Shown one piece after another: positions 6,807 through 16,890 of a DNA stretch of 64,000 nucleotides (position 1 is its first letter; every line of letters starts with the position of its first letter). The stretch covers positions 1 to 64,000 of the forward strand of contig NZ_JASLGR010000040.1 in assembly GCF_030150155.1 (NCBI RefSeq), in the 5' to 3' direction. This stretch comes from Nocardioides sp. (GTDB taxonomy: Bacteria; Actinomycetota; Actinomycetes; Propionibacteriales; Nocardioidaceae). The notes under the pieces are model-generated. The model was not told the origin of the DNA. It saw nothing but the letters and a program-made list of their open reading frames with translations, and did no database searches. The translations under genes were made by a program, and so were the position numbers.

Positions 6807-8603
6807 TCAGTACTTGCGGCGCGGCTTGCGCTCGCGCGGCTTGTCACCGTCGTCGTGACGGTGACCACGGTCGTTGCGGTCGTTGCGGTCGAAGCGACCG
6901 CCGGAGCGCTGCACCGGGCCGCCGTTGTCGACAGCGAGCTCGATCAGCTTGCCGCTGATCCGGGTGTTCTCCAGTGCCGCCCAGGTCTCGGGGGCGAGGT
7001 CGGCGGGCAGCTCGACCAGGGAGAAGTCGGGGCGGATGGAGATGTTGCCGAAGTCGCCCCGGCGCAGGCCGCCCTCGTTGGCGATGGCGCCGACGATCTG
7101 GCGCGGCTCGACCTTGTGACGCTTGCCGACGTTGATCCGGTACGTCGCCAGCGGCTGGTCGGTCTGGCGCGAACGGCTCGACTCACGCGGAGCCCGGTCG
7201 CCACGCTCGTTGCGCTCCCGCTGGGCGCGGTCAGAGCGCTCGTTGCGGATCCGGTCGGCGTTGGGGTCGATCAGCAGCGGCTCGTCGCCCTGCAGTACGA
7301 CGGCCAGAGCGGCGGCCACGTCGATCTCGGGGACGTCGTACTCCTTGACGTAGTGCGCGACCACGTCACGGAAGAACTCGACCCGGCCGGCCTCGGCCAG
7401 CGCGGCGGTGATGCCGTCGTCGAAGCGGGACAGACGGGTCGCGTTGACCTCGTCGGCGCTGGGCAGCTTCATCTCCTGCAGCGGCGAACGGGTGGTCTTC
7501 TCGATCAGCTTGAGCAGGTAGCGCTCACGCGGGGTGATGAACGAGATGGCGTCACCGGTGCGACCGGCACGGCCGGTACGACCGATCCGGTGGACGTAGG
7601 CCTCCGGATCGGTGGGAATGTCGTAGTTGACGACGTGGCTGATCCGCTCGACGTCGAGACCACGGGCGGCGACGTCGGTGGCCACCAGGATGTCCAGCGA
7701 GCCGTCCTTGAGCTGGTTGACCGTGCGCTCACGGACGTTCTGCGCCACGTCACCGCTGATCGCGGCGGCGGTGAAGCCGCGGGCGCGGAGCTTCTCGGCC
7801 AGCGACTCGGTCTCGGCCTTGGTCCGGACGAAGACGATCATGCCCTCGAAGTTCTCGACCTCGAGGATGCGGGTGAGGGCGTCGACCTTCTGCGGGTAGG
7901 CGACGGTCATGTACCGCTGCGTGATGTTGGCGTTGGTCGCCGTCTTGGACTTGACCTGAACTTCCTTCGGGTTGTTCAGGTAGCGGCCGGTGAGGCGCTT
8001 GATCGCCGACGGCATCGTCGCGGAGAAGAGGGCGACCTGCTTGTCGTCGGGGGTGTCGGCGAGGATCGTCTCGATGTCGTCGGAGAAGCCCATCGAGAGC
8101 ATCTCGTCGGCCTCGTCGAGCACGAGGAACTTGAGCTCGCTCAGGTCCAGGGTGCCCTTGTCGAGGTGGTCCATGATCCGGCCGGGGGTGCCGACGACGA
8201 CGTGCACGCCGCGACGCAGGGCGGTCAGCTGCGGGCCGTAGCCCTGGCCGCCGTAGACCGGGAGGACCCGGATGTTCGGCAGCTGGGCGGCGTACTTCTC
8301 GAAGGCCTCGCAGACCTGGAGCGCGAGCTCACGGGTGGGGGCCAGGACCAGAGCCTGCGGCTTCTTGGTCTCGTAGGGGTCGAGGTTCGACAGCACCGGC
8401 AGCGCGAAGGCCGCGGTCTTGCCGGTTCCGGTCTGTGCGAGGCCGACGACGTCACGGCCTTCGAGCAGCAGCGGGATGGTGGCGGCCTGGATGGCCGAGG
8501 GCGACTCGTAGCCGAGGTCCTTGATCGCCTCCAGGACGCCGGCGGAGAGGCCGAGGTCATCGAAGGTCACCTGGTCAACAGCGGGGGAAGTGGTGTCGCT
8601 CAC
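6807..8603 (-). CDS. deaD: DEAD-box RNA helicase
   Basis: The 598-aa protein has the full helicase core: AQTGTGKT (56-63), PTRELA (89-94), DEAD (163-166), SAT (194-196), ARGLD and HRIGRTGR (338-345). After a charged Arg/Asp/Glu linker a DbpA-type RNA-binding domain follows (about 480-550, RHKVEPRQIVGAIANEGGLR and IRPDFSLVELP), then a basic disordered tail. This is the CsdA/DeaD architecture, acting in ribosome assembly and cold-induced unwinding. The GTG at 8603 is set by a leaderless -10 box. The neighbouring 6C-like RNA on the opposite strand shares its terminator. Confidence 0.93.
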   Translation of the reverse strand: MSDTTSPAVDQVTFDDLGLSAGVLEAIKDLGYESPSAIQAATIPLLLEGRDVVGLAQTGTGKTAAFALPVLSNLDPYETKKPQALVLAPTRELALQVCEAFEKYAAQLPNIRVLPVYGGQGYGPQLTALRRGVHVVVGTPGRIMDHLDKGTLDLSELKFLVLDEADEMLSMGFSDDIETILADTPDDKQVALFSATMPSAIKRLTGRYLNNPKEVQVKSKTATNANITQRYMTVAYPQKVDALTRILEVENFEGMIVFVRTKAETESLAEKLRARGFTAAAISGDVAQNVRERTVNQLKDGSLDILVATDVAARGLDVERISHVVNYDIPTDPEAYVHRIGRTGRAGRTGDAISFITPRERYLLKLIEKTTRSPLQEMKLPSADEVNATRLSRFDDGITAALAEAGRVEFFRDVVAHYVKEYDVPEIDVAAALAVVLQGDEPLLIDPNADRIRNERSDRAQRERNERGDRAPRESSRSRQTDQPLATYRINVGKRHKVEPRQIVGAIANEGGLRRGDFGNISIRPDFSLVELPADLAPETWAALENTRISGKLIELAVDNGGPVQRSGGRFDRNDRNDRGHRHDDGDKPRERKPRRKY

Positions 8604-8609
8604 CAGACC

Positions 8610-8615
8610 ACGGTA
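8610..8615 (-). promoter_or_regulatory. leaderless -10 box (TACCGT)
   Basis: Minus-strand TACCGT with a 6-nt spacer before the helicase GTG at 8603. Confidence 0.6.
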
Positions 8616-8751
8616 GTGCGCTTGTGATCGATCCAGAGATTCCTAAGCGCGGTGCGCTGCGTCACGCCCGCTCAAGTGGAGCGCGGGTGGAGGAACGACG
8701 CGGCAATCACCCGTCGAGGTGGAGCAAGAACGCCGGAACGCGCCGGGGTTC

Positions 8752-8780
8752 TTGTGATCGGGTGGGGACTCATGTACTTT
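8752..8780 (+). promoter_or_regulatory. promoter of the 39-codon ORF
   Basis: TTGTGA (8752-8757), a 17-nt spacer and TACTTT (8775-8780) precede the small ORF by 33 nt. A direct repeat of GGTGAACA follows the -10 box. Confidence 0.45.
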
Positions 8781-8813
8781 GGTGAACACAAGGTGAACAG
8801 GAGGTGGACAACC

Positions 8814-8933
8814 ATGAACAACGCACAGCTCACCTGCACGTGGATCTCGGTGGTCGACACTGCCGGCCGCGAGCGCATGGAGGCCGTCTGGATGACGCGC
8901 CCCGCCGTGGCCCACGCATCACACGCTGCTTGA
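8814..8933 (+). CDS. 39-aa small protein, unknown function
   Basis: The ATG at 8814 has a textbook Shine-Dalgarno (AGGAGG, 8799-8804, 9-nt spacing), a promoter at 8752-8780 and a clean stop. The peptide starts MNNAQLTCTWISVVDTAGRE and ends in His/Ala-rich VAHASHAA. It has one Cys and no membrane segment. The strong initiation signals argue that it is translated. A stable hairpin follows before the YceI gene, so it may act as a leader peptide, or be a free-standing microprotein. I cannot assign a function. Confidence 0.6.
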   Translation: MNNAQLTCTWISVVDTAGRERMEAVWMTRPAVAHASHAA

Positions 8934-8974
8934 TTCAGAAAAACTTCATCCTGGATGGAATGAATGTTCAAGTA

Positions 8975-9009
8975 AGAGGGTTGGAGTCCGTGTAAGGCTT
9001 CAACCCTCT
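8975..9009 (+). terminator. hairpin between small ORF and yceI-like gene
   Basis: A 9-bp perfect stem (8975-8983 with 9001-9009) extends by about five more pairs including G-U to a 7-nt loop. It can be a terminator of the small ORF or an attenuator in front of the YceI gene, which begins 32 nt later. Confidence 0.5.
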
Positions 9010-9040
9010 GCTTCATTTCCTCTCACCTCAGGAGAACGTC

Positions 9041-9613
9041 ATGGCCGACAACACCTTCGACTCCACCGCAGCGATCAGCGACATCGCCGGCGACTACACC
9101 CTGGACCCCGCCCACACCCGCCTCGGGTTCAGCGCTCGCCACGCGATGGTCACCACCGTCCGCGGCTACTTCCGCGAGATCGAGGGCACCGCGCACATCG
9201 ACACCGCCACGCCGGCCAACTCGTCGGTCACGGTGACCGTCAAGGCCAACTCCGTGGACACCGGCAACGCCGACCGCGACGGCCACCTGCTCTCCGGTGA
9301 CTTCTTCGAGTCCGAGGCCAACCCGAACATCACCTTCACCTCCACCAACGTCGAGTTCGACGGCGACGACACCTGGACCATCACCGGCGACCTCACCATC
9401 AAGGGCATCACGCACTCGGTCACCATCCCCTTCGAGCAGACCGGCTCGGCTCAGGACCCGTTCGGCAACACCCGGGTCGGCTTCGAGGGCCAGACCACGA
9501 TCAAGCGCAGCGACTGGGGCCTGACCTTCAACGCGAAGCTCGAGACCGGCGGGGTGCTGGTCAGCGAGAAGATCAAGCTCGACTTCGACATCTCGGCGAT
9601 CAAGAACGCCTGA
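9041..9613 (+). CDS. YceI-like family protein
   Basis: The 190-aa protein matches YceI from residue 17 on: YTLDPAHTRLGFSARHAMVTTVRG, then a beta-rich body with GDLTIKGITHSV and a C-terminal EKIKLDFDISAIK. The fold is a lipocalin-like barrel that binds polyisoprenoid chains in known members. There is no signal peptide, so this is the cytoplasmic type common in actinobacteria. AGGAGA lies 7 nt before the ATG. It follows the 39-aa ORF and a hairpin, and ends at a bidirectional terminator. Confidence 0.9.
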   Translation: MADNTFDSTAAISDIAGDYTLDPAHTRLGFSARHAMVTTVRGYFREIEGTAHIDTATPANSSVTVTVKANSVDTGNADRDGHLLSGDFFESEANPNITFTSTNVEFDGDDTWTITGDLTIKGITHSVTIPFEQTGSAQDPFGNTRVGFEGQTTIKRSDWGLTFNAKLETGGVLVSEKIKLDFDISAIKNA

Positions 9614-9627
9614 TCCCGGCCACTCGC

Positions 9628-9658
9628 TGACCCCCGTCCACTCAGTGGGCGGGGGTCA
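9628..9658. terminator. bidirectional terminator
   Basis: A 14-bp stem with one G-T pair (9628-9641 with 9645-9658) and a 3-nt loop. The loop TCA is the stop codon of the convergent MFS gene. Confidence 0.8.
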
Positions 9659-10913
9659 TCCTGTAGCGGACGAAGGACGGCACCACCAGCGCCGCCACCA
9701 CGACTCCGATCACGACCAGGATCCCGCCGCCCGCCGCCGTGGCCGAGACGCCGATCCCGGCCGCCACCCCGCCGTGCAGAGTGTCGGAGATCCGCGGACC
9801 CCCGCCGACCACGACCGTGAAGATCCCCTGGAGCCGGCCCCGGACCGCGTCGTCGGCGGCGTTCTGCAGGATCGAGGTCCGCAGTGCGGCACTGAACATG
9901 TCGGCCGCCCCGGCCACCGACAACGCGATCAGGGCGACCACCAGCATCACCACCCACTGGGTGTGCGGCGCCAACCAGTCCGCGAGCCCGTAGACGGTGA
10001 TCCCCACCCCCCAGATCGCCACACACCAGATCACGGCGAGCCCCTGGCGTCTGACCCGGGTCAGCCAGCCACCCAAGACGCCGCCGATCACCGCTCCGGC
10101 CGGGATCGCGGCGAAGAGCAGGGCAAAGACCAGGCCGCCGTCGGTCGGCCCGTGGAAGTGGGTGTGGGCCTGCTCAGGGAAGAGCGCCCGCGGCATCCCG
10201 AAGACCATCGCGATCAGGTCCACGACGAAGCTCATCATCAGGATGGGCTGGGTGCGCAGGTAGCTCAGGCCGTCGAGCACCGACCGGATCCCCGGCACCT
10301 TGACCTCGCCGTCGACCGGCAGTCGGGGCAGTCGGATGACGGCGTACAGCGTCGCACCGAGGGCGAAGGTGTCGATCAGGTACAACAGCGGGAACCCGGT
10401 GATCGGGATCAGGATGCCGGCCACCAGCGGACCCGCGATCGCTCCGGCCTGGAAGACGGTGAAGTGCAGGGAGTTGGCCGCCGGCAGCACCTCGGGGTCC
10501 AGGATCCGGGGCAGGATCGCCGCCCGGGTGGGTGAGTCCACCGCGAAGAAGCACTGCTGCACCGAGAACAGGCACAGCAGCAGCCAGGGGTTGGTGTTGC
10601 CCGCCGCCGCCTGGGCGAAGAAGAGTGCCGAACAGACCATCAGGCCGATGCTGGTGATCCGCACGATCGTGCGGCGGTCGAAGGCGTCGGCGAGCGCGCC
10701 GCCGTACAGCCCGAAGACGACCAGCGGGACCAGGCCGAAGAGGCCGGTCAGACCGACGTAGGCGGTGGAGCCGGTGTCGGCGTAGATCTGCGCCGGGACC
10801 GCGACGACGGTGAGCTGGGCTCCCACCACGGTGACCATCTCGGCGAACCACAGTCGCCGGAAGTTGGGGTTCTGGAGCGGCCGGGTGTCGGCAAGCAGGT
10901 CCTTCAGTGCCAC
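9642..10913 (-). CDS. MFS exporter, EntS/MFS_3 type
   Basis: The 423-aa protein has about 12 hydrophobic segments. The N-terminal sequence (LQNPNFRRLWFAEMVTVVGAQL) and GGALADAFDRRTIVRIT between helices 2 and 3 are typical of the EntS-like branch of MFS, which exports siderophores and drugs. The start is the GTG at 10913. It is divergent from the DGPF/ECF operon with 162 bp between. There is no siderophore gene in view, so the substrate is open. Confidence 0.82.
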   Translation of the reverse strand: MALKDLLADTRPLQNPNFRRLWFAEMVTVVGAQLTVVAVPAQIYADTGSTAYVGLTGLFGLVPLVVFGLYGGALADAFDRRTIVRITSIGLMVCSALFFAQAAAGNTNPWLLLCLFSVQQCFFAVDSPTRAAILPRILDPEVLPAANSLHFTVFQAGAIAGPLVAGILIPITGFPLLYLIDTFALGATLYAVIRLPRLPVDGEVKVPGIRSVLDGLSYLRTQPILMMSFVVDLIAMVFGMPRALFPEQAHTHFHGPTDGGLVFALLFAAIPAGAVIGGVLGGWLTRVRRQGLAVIWCVAIWGVGITVYGLADWLAPHTQWVVMLVVALIALSVAGAADMFSAALRTSILQNAADDAVRGRLQGIFTVVVGGGPRISDTLHGGVAAGIGVSATAAGGGILVVIGVVVAALVVPSFVRYRMTPAH

Positions 10914-10996
10914 GACCGCTCAACCTAGTGCGCACCCCTTTTACTTCCTCCATCTCGACCTTCGAGAAAGTAACGTCGAAAAAAGTCGGGTGAGGG

Positions 10997-11022
10997 TGTC
11001 GGATCCGTCGCTGCCCGTTCGT
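10997..11022 (+). promoter_or_regulatory. possible ECF-type promoter before the DGPF/sigma operon
   Basis: TGTCGG (10997-11002), then CGT near 11016-11022, resembles the TGTCGA-type -35 element reported for ECF42 sigma factors and would suit autoregulation. The -10 part is poor, so this is tentative. Confidence 0.3.
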
Positions 11023-11075
11023 GGAGATGAGGAAAGGTGGTCACCCCGACCACCGGCGACAACGAGGAGATCGTG

Positions 11076-11453
11076 ATGACGCAGTACCTGCTCTCGGTCC
11101 ACGGCGTGGACTCCGACTACGACCCCGAGGCCGGCAAGTTCGGCTCCTACGCCTCCCAGGCCGAGGCCGAGGCCGCCTTCGCGGCGACCGACGCCTTCAA
11201 CCGCCGGCTCCAGGAGTCGGGCCAGTTCCTCTTCGGCGGCGGCCTGGCCTCGGCCTCGACCGCCACCGTGGTCGACGGCACCGGCGAGACCCCCGTGCTC
11301 ACCGACGGCCCCTACCTCGAGACCAAGGAGTGGATCGGCGGGTTCTGGGTGATCGAGGCACCCGACCTCGACGCCGCCCTGGCCCTGGCCACCGACGCCT
11401 CCCGCGCCTGCGGCGGCAAGGTGGAGGTGCGCCCGTTCGCGGGCGTGGTCTGA
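11076..11453 (+). CDS. YciI/DGPF-domain protein (first copy)
   Basis: A 125-aa ferredoxin-like-fold protein with the family signature: FLFGGGLASASTATVV, then LTDGPYLETKEWIGGFWVIEAPDLDAAL. The DGP-F/Y core is intact. GAGGAG lies 6 nt before the ATG. It is followed after 72 nt by a second copy and then the sigma factor. In ECF42 systems DGPF proteins are encoded beside the sigma factor and are its targets; their biochemical role is not settled. Confidence 0.85.
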   Translation: MTQYLLSVHGVDSDYDPEAGKFGSYASQAEAEAAFAATDAFNRRLQESGQFLFGGGLASASTATVVDGTGETPVLTDGPYLETKEWIGGFWVIEAPDLDAALALATDASRACGGKVEVRPFAGVV

Positions 11454-11525
11454 TCCGACCGTTTCGCCCCGCTCTGTTCTCCGTTCCATCCGTTCCAGCA
11501 CCACCCACGACACCAGGAGTAACCC

Positions 11526-11885
11526 ATGCCGCAGTACCTGATCGCCACGTACGACGAGCCGACCACCCGCACCATGACGCCCGAGGAGATGGCCCCGATC
11601 TACGAGGCCGTCGGCGGCCTGATCAACGAGGCCATCGAGACCGGCATCTTCGTCTTCGCCGGTGGCCTCGAGGGCAAGGAGGCCATCACCGTGGTCGACC
11701 CGCGCGGTAGCGCGACCGTCGTCACCGACGGCCCCTTCATCGAGAGCCGGGAGTACCTCGGCGGCTTCACCGTGATCAACGTCCCCGATCTCGACGCCGC
11801 GCTGGCGTTCGGCACCCGGATGGCCGAGGCCTCCCGGCTGCCCCAGGAGGTCCGTCCGTTCCAGGCCGAGCCCGAGGCCGAGTGA
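11526..11885 (+). CDS. YciI/DGPF-domain protein (second copy)
   Basis: This 119-aa paralogue of the preceding gene carries FVFAGGLEGKEAITVV and VTDGPFIESREYLGGFTVI. It is preceded by CAGGAG and overlaps the sigma factor start by 4 nt (GTGA), which implies translational coupling. Two divergent DGPF copies in one operon could form a heterodimer, since the family is dimeric. Confidence 0.85.
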   Translation: MPQYLIATYDEPTTRTMTPEEMAPIYEAVGGLINEAIETGIFVFAGGLEGKEAITVVDPRGSATVVTDGPFIESREYLGGFTVINVPDLDAALAFGTRMAEASRLPQEVRPFQAEPEAE

Positions 11886-13093
11886 CCTCTGTTCCGGGGC
11901 TGGACGAGGAGCTCTTCCGCACGGAGTACCCCCGTGTGGTGGCCTCGCTCGCCCGTCGGTTCGGCGATCTGGATCTCGCCGAGGACGGAGCGAGCGAGGC
12001 ACTCCTCGCCGCCGTGGAGCACTGGCCGGCCGAGGGCGTGCCCCCGAACCCGGGCGGATGGCTCACCACCACCGCCACCCGCAAGGTGCTCGACCGGCTG
12101 CGTCGGGAGTCCCAGCGCGATGCGAAGCAGTCCGCCGCGGCCCGGCTCGCCGACGTCGAGCCGGCCTCCCCGGTCGGCCCGGTCGACGACGACCAGCTCC
12201 GGCTGATCTTCGTCTGCTCCCACCCGGCCCTGGCCCCGGAGAACCGGCTCGCGCTCACCCTGCGCCTGGTCGGCGGCCTCACCGTGCCCGAGATCGCCCG
12301 GGCGCTGCTGGCCGGCGAGGCAGCGATCGGGCAGCGGATCACGCGGGCCAAGCACAAGATCCGCACCGCCCGGATCCCGTTCCGGGTGCCCACCGCCGAG
12401 GACCTGGAGCCCCGGCTCGCCTCGGTGCTGCAGGTGCTCTACCTGATCTTCAACGAGGGCTACCTGGCCTCGTCCGGGTCCGAGCCCACCCGGGTCGACC
12501 TCGCCACCGAGGCGATCCGGCTCACCCGGACGCTCGGCACGCTGTTGCCCGATCAGCCCGAGGTCGACGGCCTGCTCGCGTTGATGCTGCTGGCCGACGC
12601 CCGCCGCGACGCGCGCTTCGTCGACGGCGAGCTGGTCACCCTGGAGGAGCAGGACCGCACCCACTGGAACACCGAGCAGATCGCCGAGGGGCACCGGATC
12701 GTGCTCGCCTGCATCGCCCGCAACCGCCCCGGGCCCTACCAGCTCCAGGCCGCGATCAACGCCGTGCACACCTCGGCACGCTCCGTCGAGGAGACCGACT
12801 GGAGCCAGATCGTGACCCTCTACGACCACCTCAGGGCCATCGCCCCGAGCCCGGTGGTCGAGCTCAACCGGGCGATCGCGGTGGCCGAGCTCGACGGCCC
12901 CGCCGTCGGGCTCGCCCTGGTGGAGGGCCTGGCGTTGACGACGTACGGCGCCTGGCATGTCACCCGGGCCGAGCTGCTGCGCCGACTCCAGCGGGTCGAG
13001 GAGGCCCGGGAGGCCTACGGCCAGGCGATCGGGCTCGCCACCAACGCGGCCGAGCGGCGCCACCTGGAGCGGCGACGGGACGCCACCGTCTAG
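11882..13093 (+). CDS. ECF42-type RNA polymerase sigma factor with C-terminal TPR-like extension
   Basis: The 403-aa length is far above the ~180 aa of ordinary ECF factors. Residues 1-75 are region 2 (LDEELFRTEYPRVVASLARRF ending in TRKVLDRLRR), about 105-160 are region 4 (LRLVGGLTVPEIARALLAGE), and from 170 on comes the helical extension with FNEGYLAS, LMLLADARR and LYDHLRAIAPSPVVELNRAI that marks the ECF42/DUF6596 group. The extension is needed for activity in studied members. Start GTG 11882 overlaps the DGPF stop. There is no anti-sigma factor, as expected for this group. Confidence 0.88.
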   Translation: MTSVPGLDEELFRTEYPRVVASLARRFGDLDLAEDGASEALLAAVEHWPAEGVPPNPGGWLTTTATRKVLDRLRRESQRDAKQSAAARLADVEPASPVGPVDDDQLRLIFVCSHPALAPENRLALTLRLVGGLTVPEIARALLAGEAAIGQRITRAKHKIRTARIPFRVPTAEDLEPRLASVLQVLYLIFNEGYLASSGSEPTRVDLATEAIRLTRTLGTLLPDQPEVDGLLALMLLADARRDARFVDGELVTLEEQDRTHWNTEQIAEGHRIVLACIARNRPGPYQLQAAINAVHTSARSVEETDWSQIVTLYDHLRAIAPSPVVELNRAIAVAELDGPAVGLALVEGLALTTYGAWHVTRAELLRRLQRVEEAREAYGQAIGLATNAAERRHLERRRDATV

Positions 13094-13125
13094 TCGGTCG
13101 TCCGGGGTTGTCTTCCACAAAATAA

Positions 13126-13153
13126 TGAGTACGCTCAATAATGAGCGTGCTCA
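13126..13153. promoter_or_regulatory. tandem TetR operator candidate
   Basis: Two copies of TGAG-N4-CTCA (13126-13137 and 13142-13153), 16 bp apart, sit directly before and touching the Shine-Dalgarno of the TetR gene. This is a good autoregulatory operator; repression would also control the dehydrogenase downstream. Confidence 0.55.
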
Positions 13154-13162
13154 GGAGGAACG

Positions 13163-13789
13163 ATGACCAGGACGACGACAGCCCCCACCGAGGGCCGCCG
13201 CGAGCTCAACATGCGGCGCAAGCACGAGCGCATCCGCAACGCCGCCGCCGACCTGTTCGACACCCACGGATTCGACGCCGTCACCACCCAGGCCATCGCC
13301 GACGCCGCCGACGTCGCCGCCGGCACCGTCTTCCGCTACGCCGCCTCCAAGAGCGAGCTGCTCCTGATGGTCTACAACGAGCGCCTCGGCCACGCGATCG
13401 CCGCCGGCACCACCGCAGCGTGCGCCGAGACCGACCCGATCCGCGCCGTCAACGCCCTCCTCGACCCGATGCTCGACGAGGCGCACGCCCACCCGGAGAA
13501 CGCCGTCGCCTACCAGCGCGAGCTGCTCTTCGGCGACCCCCTCCAGGAATACCGAGCCCTCGGGCTCGCCCAGATCGCCGACCTCGAGGAGACGATCGCT
13601 CGCCTCCTCCTGGCCGGTGGCGACCATCCCCGCAGCGGGGCCGACCAGGCCGCTGCGGCGATCTTCGCCGCGTCACACCTCGTCATCGCCCGACTCGCGA
13701 CCGGGGCGCACCCCGGCCGTAGCGCCGTGGCGGACCTCCACCACCAGGTCGAGCTGATCGTCACCGGTTGGCTCGCCCTTCACCCCTGA
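13163..13789 (+). CDS. TetR family regulator
   Basis: The 208-aa protein has a TetR DNA-binding domain at 20-66 (RIRNAAADLFDTHGFDAVTT, AIADAADVAAGTVFRYAASK) and a variable ligand domain. GGAGG lies before the ATG. It is 33 nt upstream of the 3-hydroxyacyl-CoA dehydrogenase gene on the same strand, so an acyl-CoA or fatty acid ligand is a reasonable guess. Tandem operator-like repeats overlap its translation start. Confidence 0.87.
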   Translation: MTRTTTAPTEGRRELNMRRKHERIRNAAADLFDTHGFDAVTTQAIADAADVAAGTVFRYAASKSELLLMVYNERLGHAIAAGTTAACAETDPIRAVNALLDPMLDEAHAHPENAVAYQRELLFGDPLQEYRALGLAQIADLEETIARLLLAGGDHPRSGADQAAAAIFAASHLVIARLATGAHPGRSAVADLHHQVELIVTGWLALHP

Positions 13790-13822
13790 GACCAGGAACA
13801 CCAAGGAAGAGGGACATCCACC

Positions 13823-14686
13823 ATGTCAGGCACCACCATCACCCGCGTCACCGTCCTCGGCACCGGAGTCCTCGGACTCCAGATCGCCTTCCAGACCGCC
13901 TACAGCGGCTTCGAGGTGACGGCGTACGACATCAGCGACGAGATCCTCGACGGAGCCCGCCAGCGTGCCGCCGGCCTCGTGCAGACCTACCTCACCGACC
14001 AGGTCGCCGGCGCCGCCGACGGCAAGGCCGAGGCCGCGCTCACCCGGCTCCACTTCACCTCCGACCTGGCCGCCGCCGTGGCCGAGGCCGACCTCGTCAT
14101 CGAGGCGATCCCCGAGGTGCTCACCCTCAAGCAGGAGACCTACGCCAAGCTCGCCACGCTGGCCCCCGAGCGGACCATCTTCGCGACCAACTCCTCCACC
14201 CTGCTGCCCAGCGACATCAAGGACTCCACCGGGCGCCCCGACCGGTTCCTGGCGCTGCACTTCGCCAACCAGGTCTGGAAGTTCAACACCGCCGAGGTGA
14301 TGGGCACCGCCGACACCGACCTCGCCGTCTTCGACCGGATCGTCGAGTTCGCCGGCGAGATCGGGATGGTGCCGATCCCGGTGCGCAAGGAGAAGGCCGG
14401 CTACGTGCTCAACTCCCTGCTGGTGCCGTTCCTCAACGCCGCCGCCGGCCTGGCCGCCTTCGGCGTGGCCGACCCGCACGACGTGGACAAGGTCTGGCGG
14501 ATCGCGACCGGCGCCCCGATGGGCCCCTTCCAGATCTACGACGTGATCGGCCTCGCGACGCCGTACAACATCATGATCCACGGCGACGAGAACTCGCAGA
14601 AGATCGCAGCCTGGCTCAAGGAGAACTACATCGACGCCGGGAAGATGGGGATCGCGTCCGGCGAAGGCTTCTACGACTACCGCTGA
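13823..14686 (+). CDS. 3-hydroxyacyl-CoA dehydrogenase
   Basis: The 287-aa enzyme has an NAD-binding Rossmann start (VTVLGTGVLGLQIAFQTAYS, then VTAYDIS), IEAIPE at about 95, the catalytic His in ALHFANQVWKF and a C-terminal helical domain (KAGYVLNSLLVPFLNAAA). The second glycine motif is GTGVLG where many relatives have GxGxMG. It oxidises (S)-3-hydroxyacyl-CoA to 3-ketoacyl-CoA with NAD. It lacks a hydratase domain, so it belongs with the short 3-hydroxybutyryl-CoA dehydrogenases. Probably controlled by the adjacent TetR. Confidence 0.88.
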   Translation: MSGTTITRVTVLGTGVLGLQIAFQTAYSGFEVTAYDISDEILDGARQRAAGLVQTYLTDQVAGAADGKAEAALTRLHFTSDLAAAVAEADLVIEAIPEVLTLKQETYAKLATLAPERTIFATNSSTLLPSDIKDSTGRPDRFLALHFANQVWKFNTAEVMGTADTDLAVFDRIVEFAGEIGMVPIPVRKEKAGYVLNSLLVPFLNAAAGLAAFGVADPHDVDKVWRIATGAPMGPFQIYDVIGLATPYNIMIHGDENSQKIAAWLKENYIDAGKMGIASGEGFYDYR

Positions 14687-14697
14687 GCAGATCGTCC

Positions 14698-14703
14698 TAG
14701 GGT
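14698..14703 (+). promoter_or_regulatory. leaderless -10 box (TAGGGT)
   Basis: TAGGGT, 6 nt, then the GTG at 14710. The spacer GGAGGG happens to resemble a Shine-Dalgarno but abuts the start codon, so the leaderless reading is preferred. Confidence 0.5.
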
Positions 14704-14709
14704 GGAGGG

Positions 14710-16665
<1,956 letters not shown>

Positions 16666-16668
16666 CCG

Positions 16669-16778
16669 ACTTCCGGGTTCACCACCGCCCACTTCCGGGT
16701 TCACCACCGCCCACTTCCGGGTTCACCACCGCCGACTTCCGGGTTCACCACCGCCCACTTCCGGGTTCACAACGGCCG
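16669..16778. repeat. five tandem 22-bp repeats
   Basis: Units at 16669, 16691, 16713, 16735 and 16757 share the core CCGGGTTCACCACCGCC with A-C-T-T before it; the fifth is slightly degenerate. They start right after the peptidase stop. The reverse complement is the same family as units at 16831-16890 and 35881-35946. Confidence 0.92.
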
Positions 16779-16820
16779 AGATCCGGGTTGCCTCCCAGCA
16801 AAGGGGGCAACCCGGATCTC
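16778..16820. terminator. hairpin at the centre of the repeat array
   Basis: A 15-bp perfect stem (16778-16792 with 16806-16820), extendable by about three pairs. Its arms are themselves half units of the repeat in opposite orientations. It separates two convergent genes and should terminate both. Confidence 0.75.
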
Positions 16821-16830
16821 GAAGGTGAGT

Positions 16831-16890
16831 AACCCGGAAGTCACGCGTGGCGAACCCGGAAGTCACGCGTGGCGAACCCGGAATTCGGCG
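16831..16890. repeat. inverted 22-bp repeat units
   Basis: Two identical 22-bp units (16831-16852, 16853-16874) and a partial third start AACCCGGAA and run opposite to the five units on the left. The two halves can pair into one long cruciform or RNA hairpin. The array stops two bases before the psuG stop codon. Confidence 0.88.

Noticed and set aside
6708..8627. A 639-codon plus-strand frame antisense to the RNA helicase.
   Set aside because: The helicase motifs are all on the minus strand; the plus-strand product is low-complexity.
13126..13153. Intrinsic terminator for the sigma factor gene.
   Set aside because: The palindromes are short, there is no T-tract, and they abut the next gene's ribosome site; an operator is more likely.
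16669..16890. CRISPR array considered for the 22-bp repeats.
   Set aside because: Units are contiguous with no spacers, the array contains both orientations and no cas gene is present.
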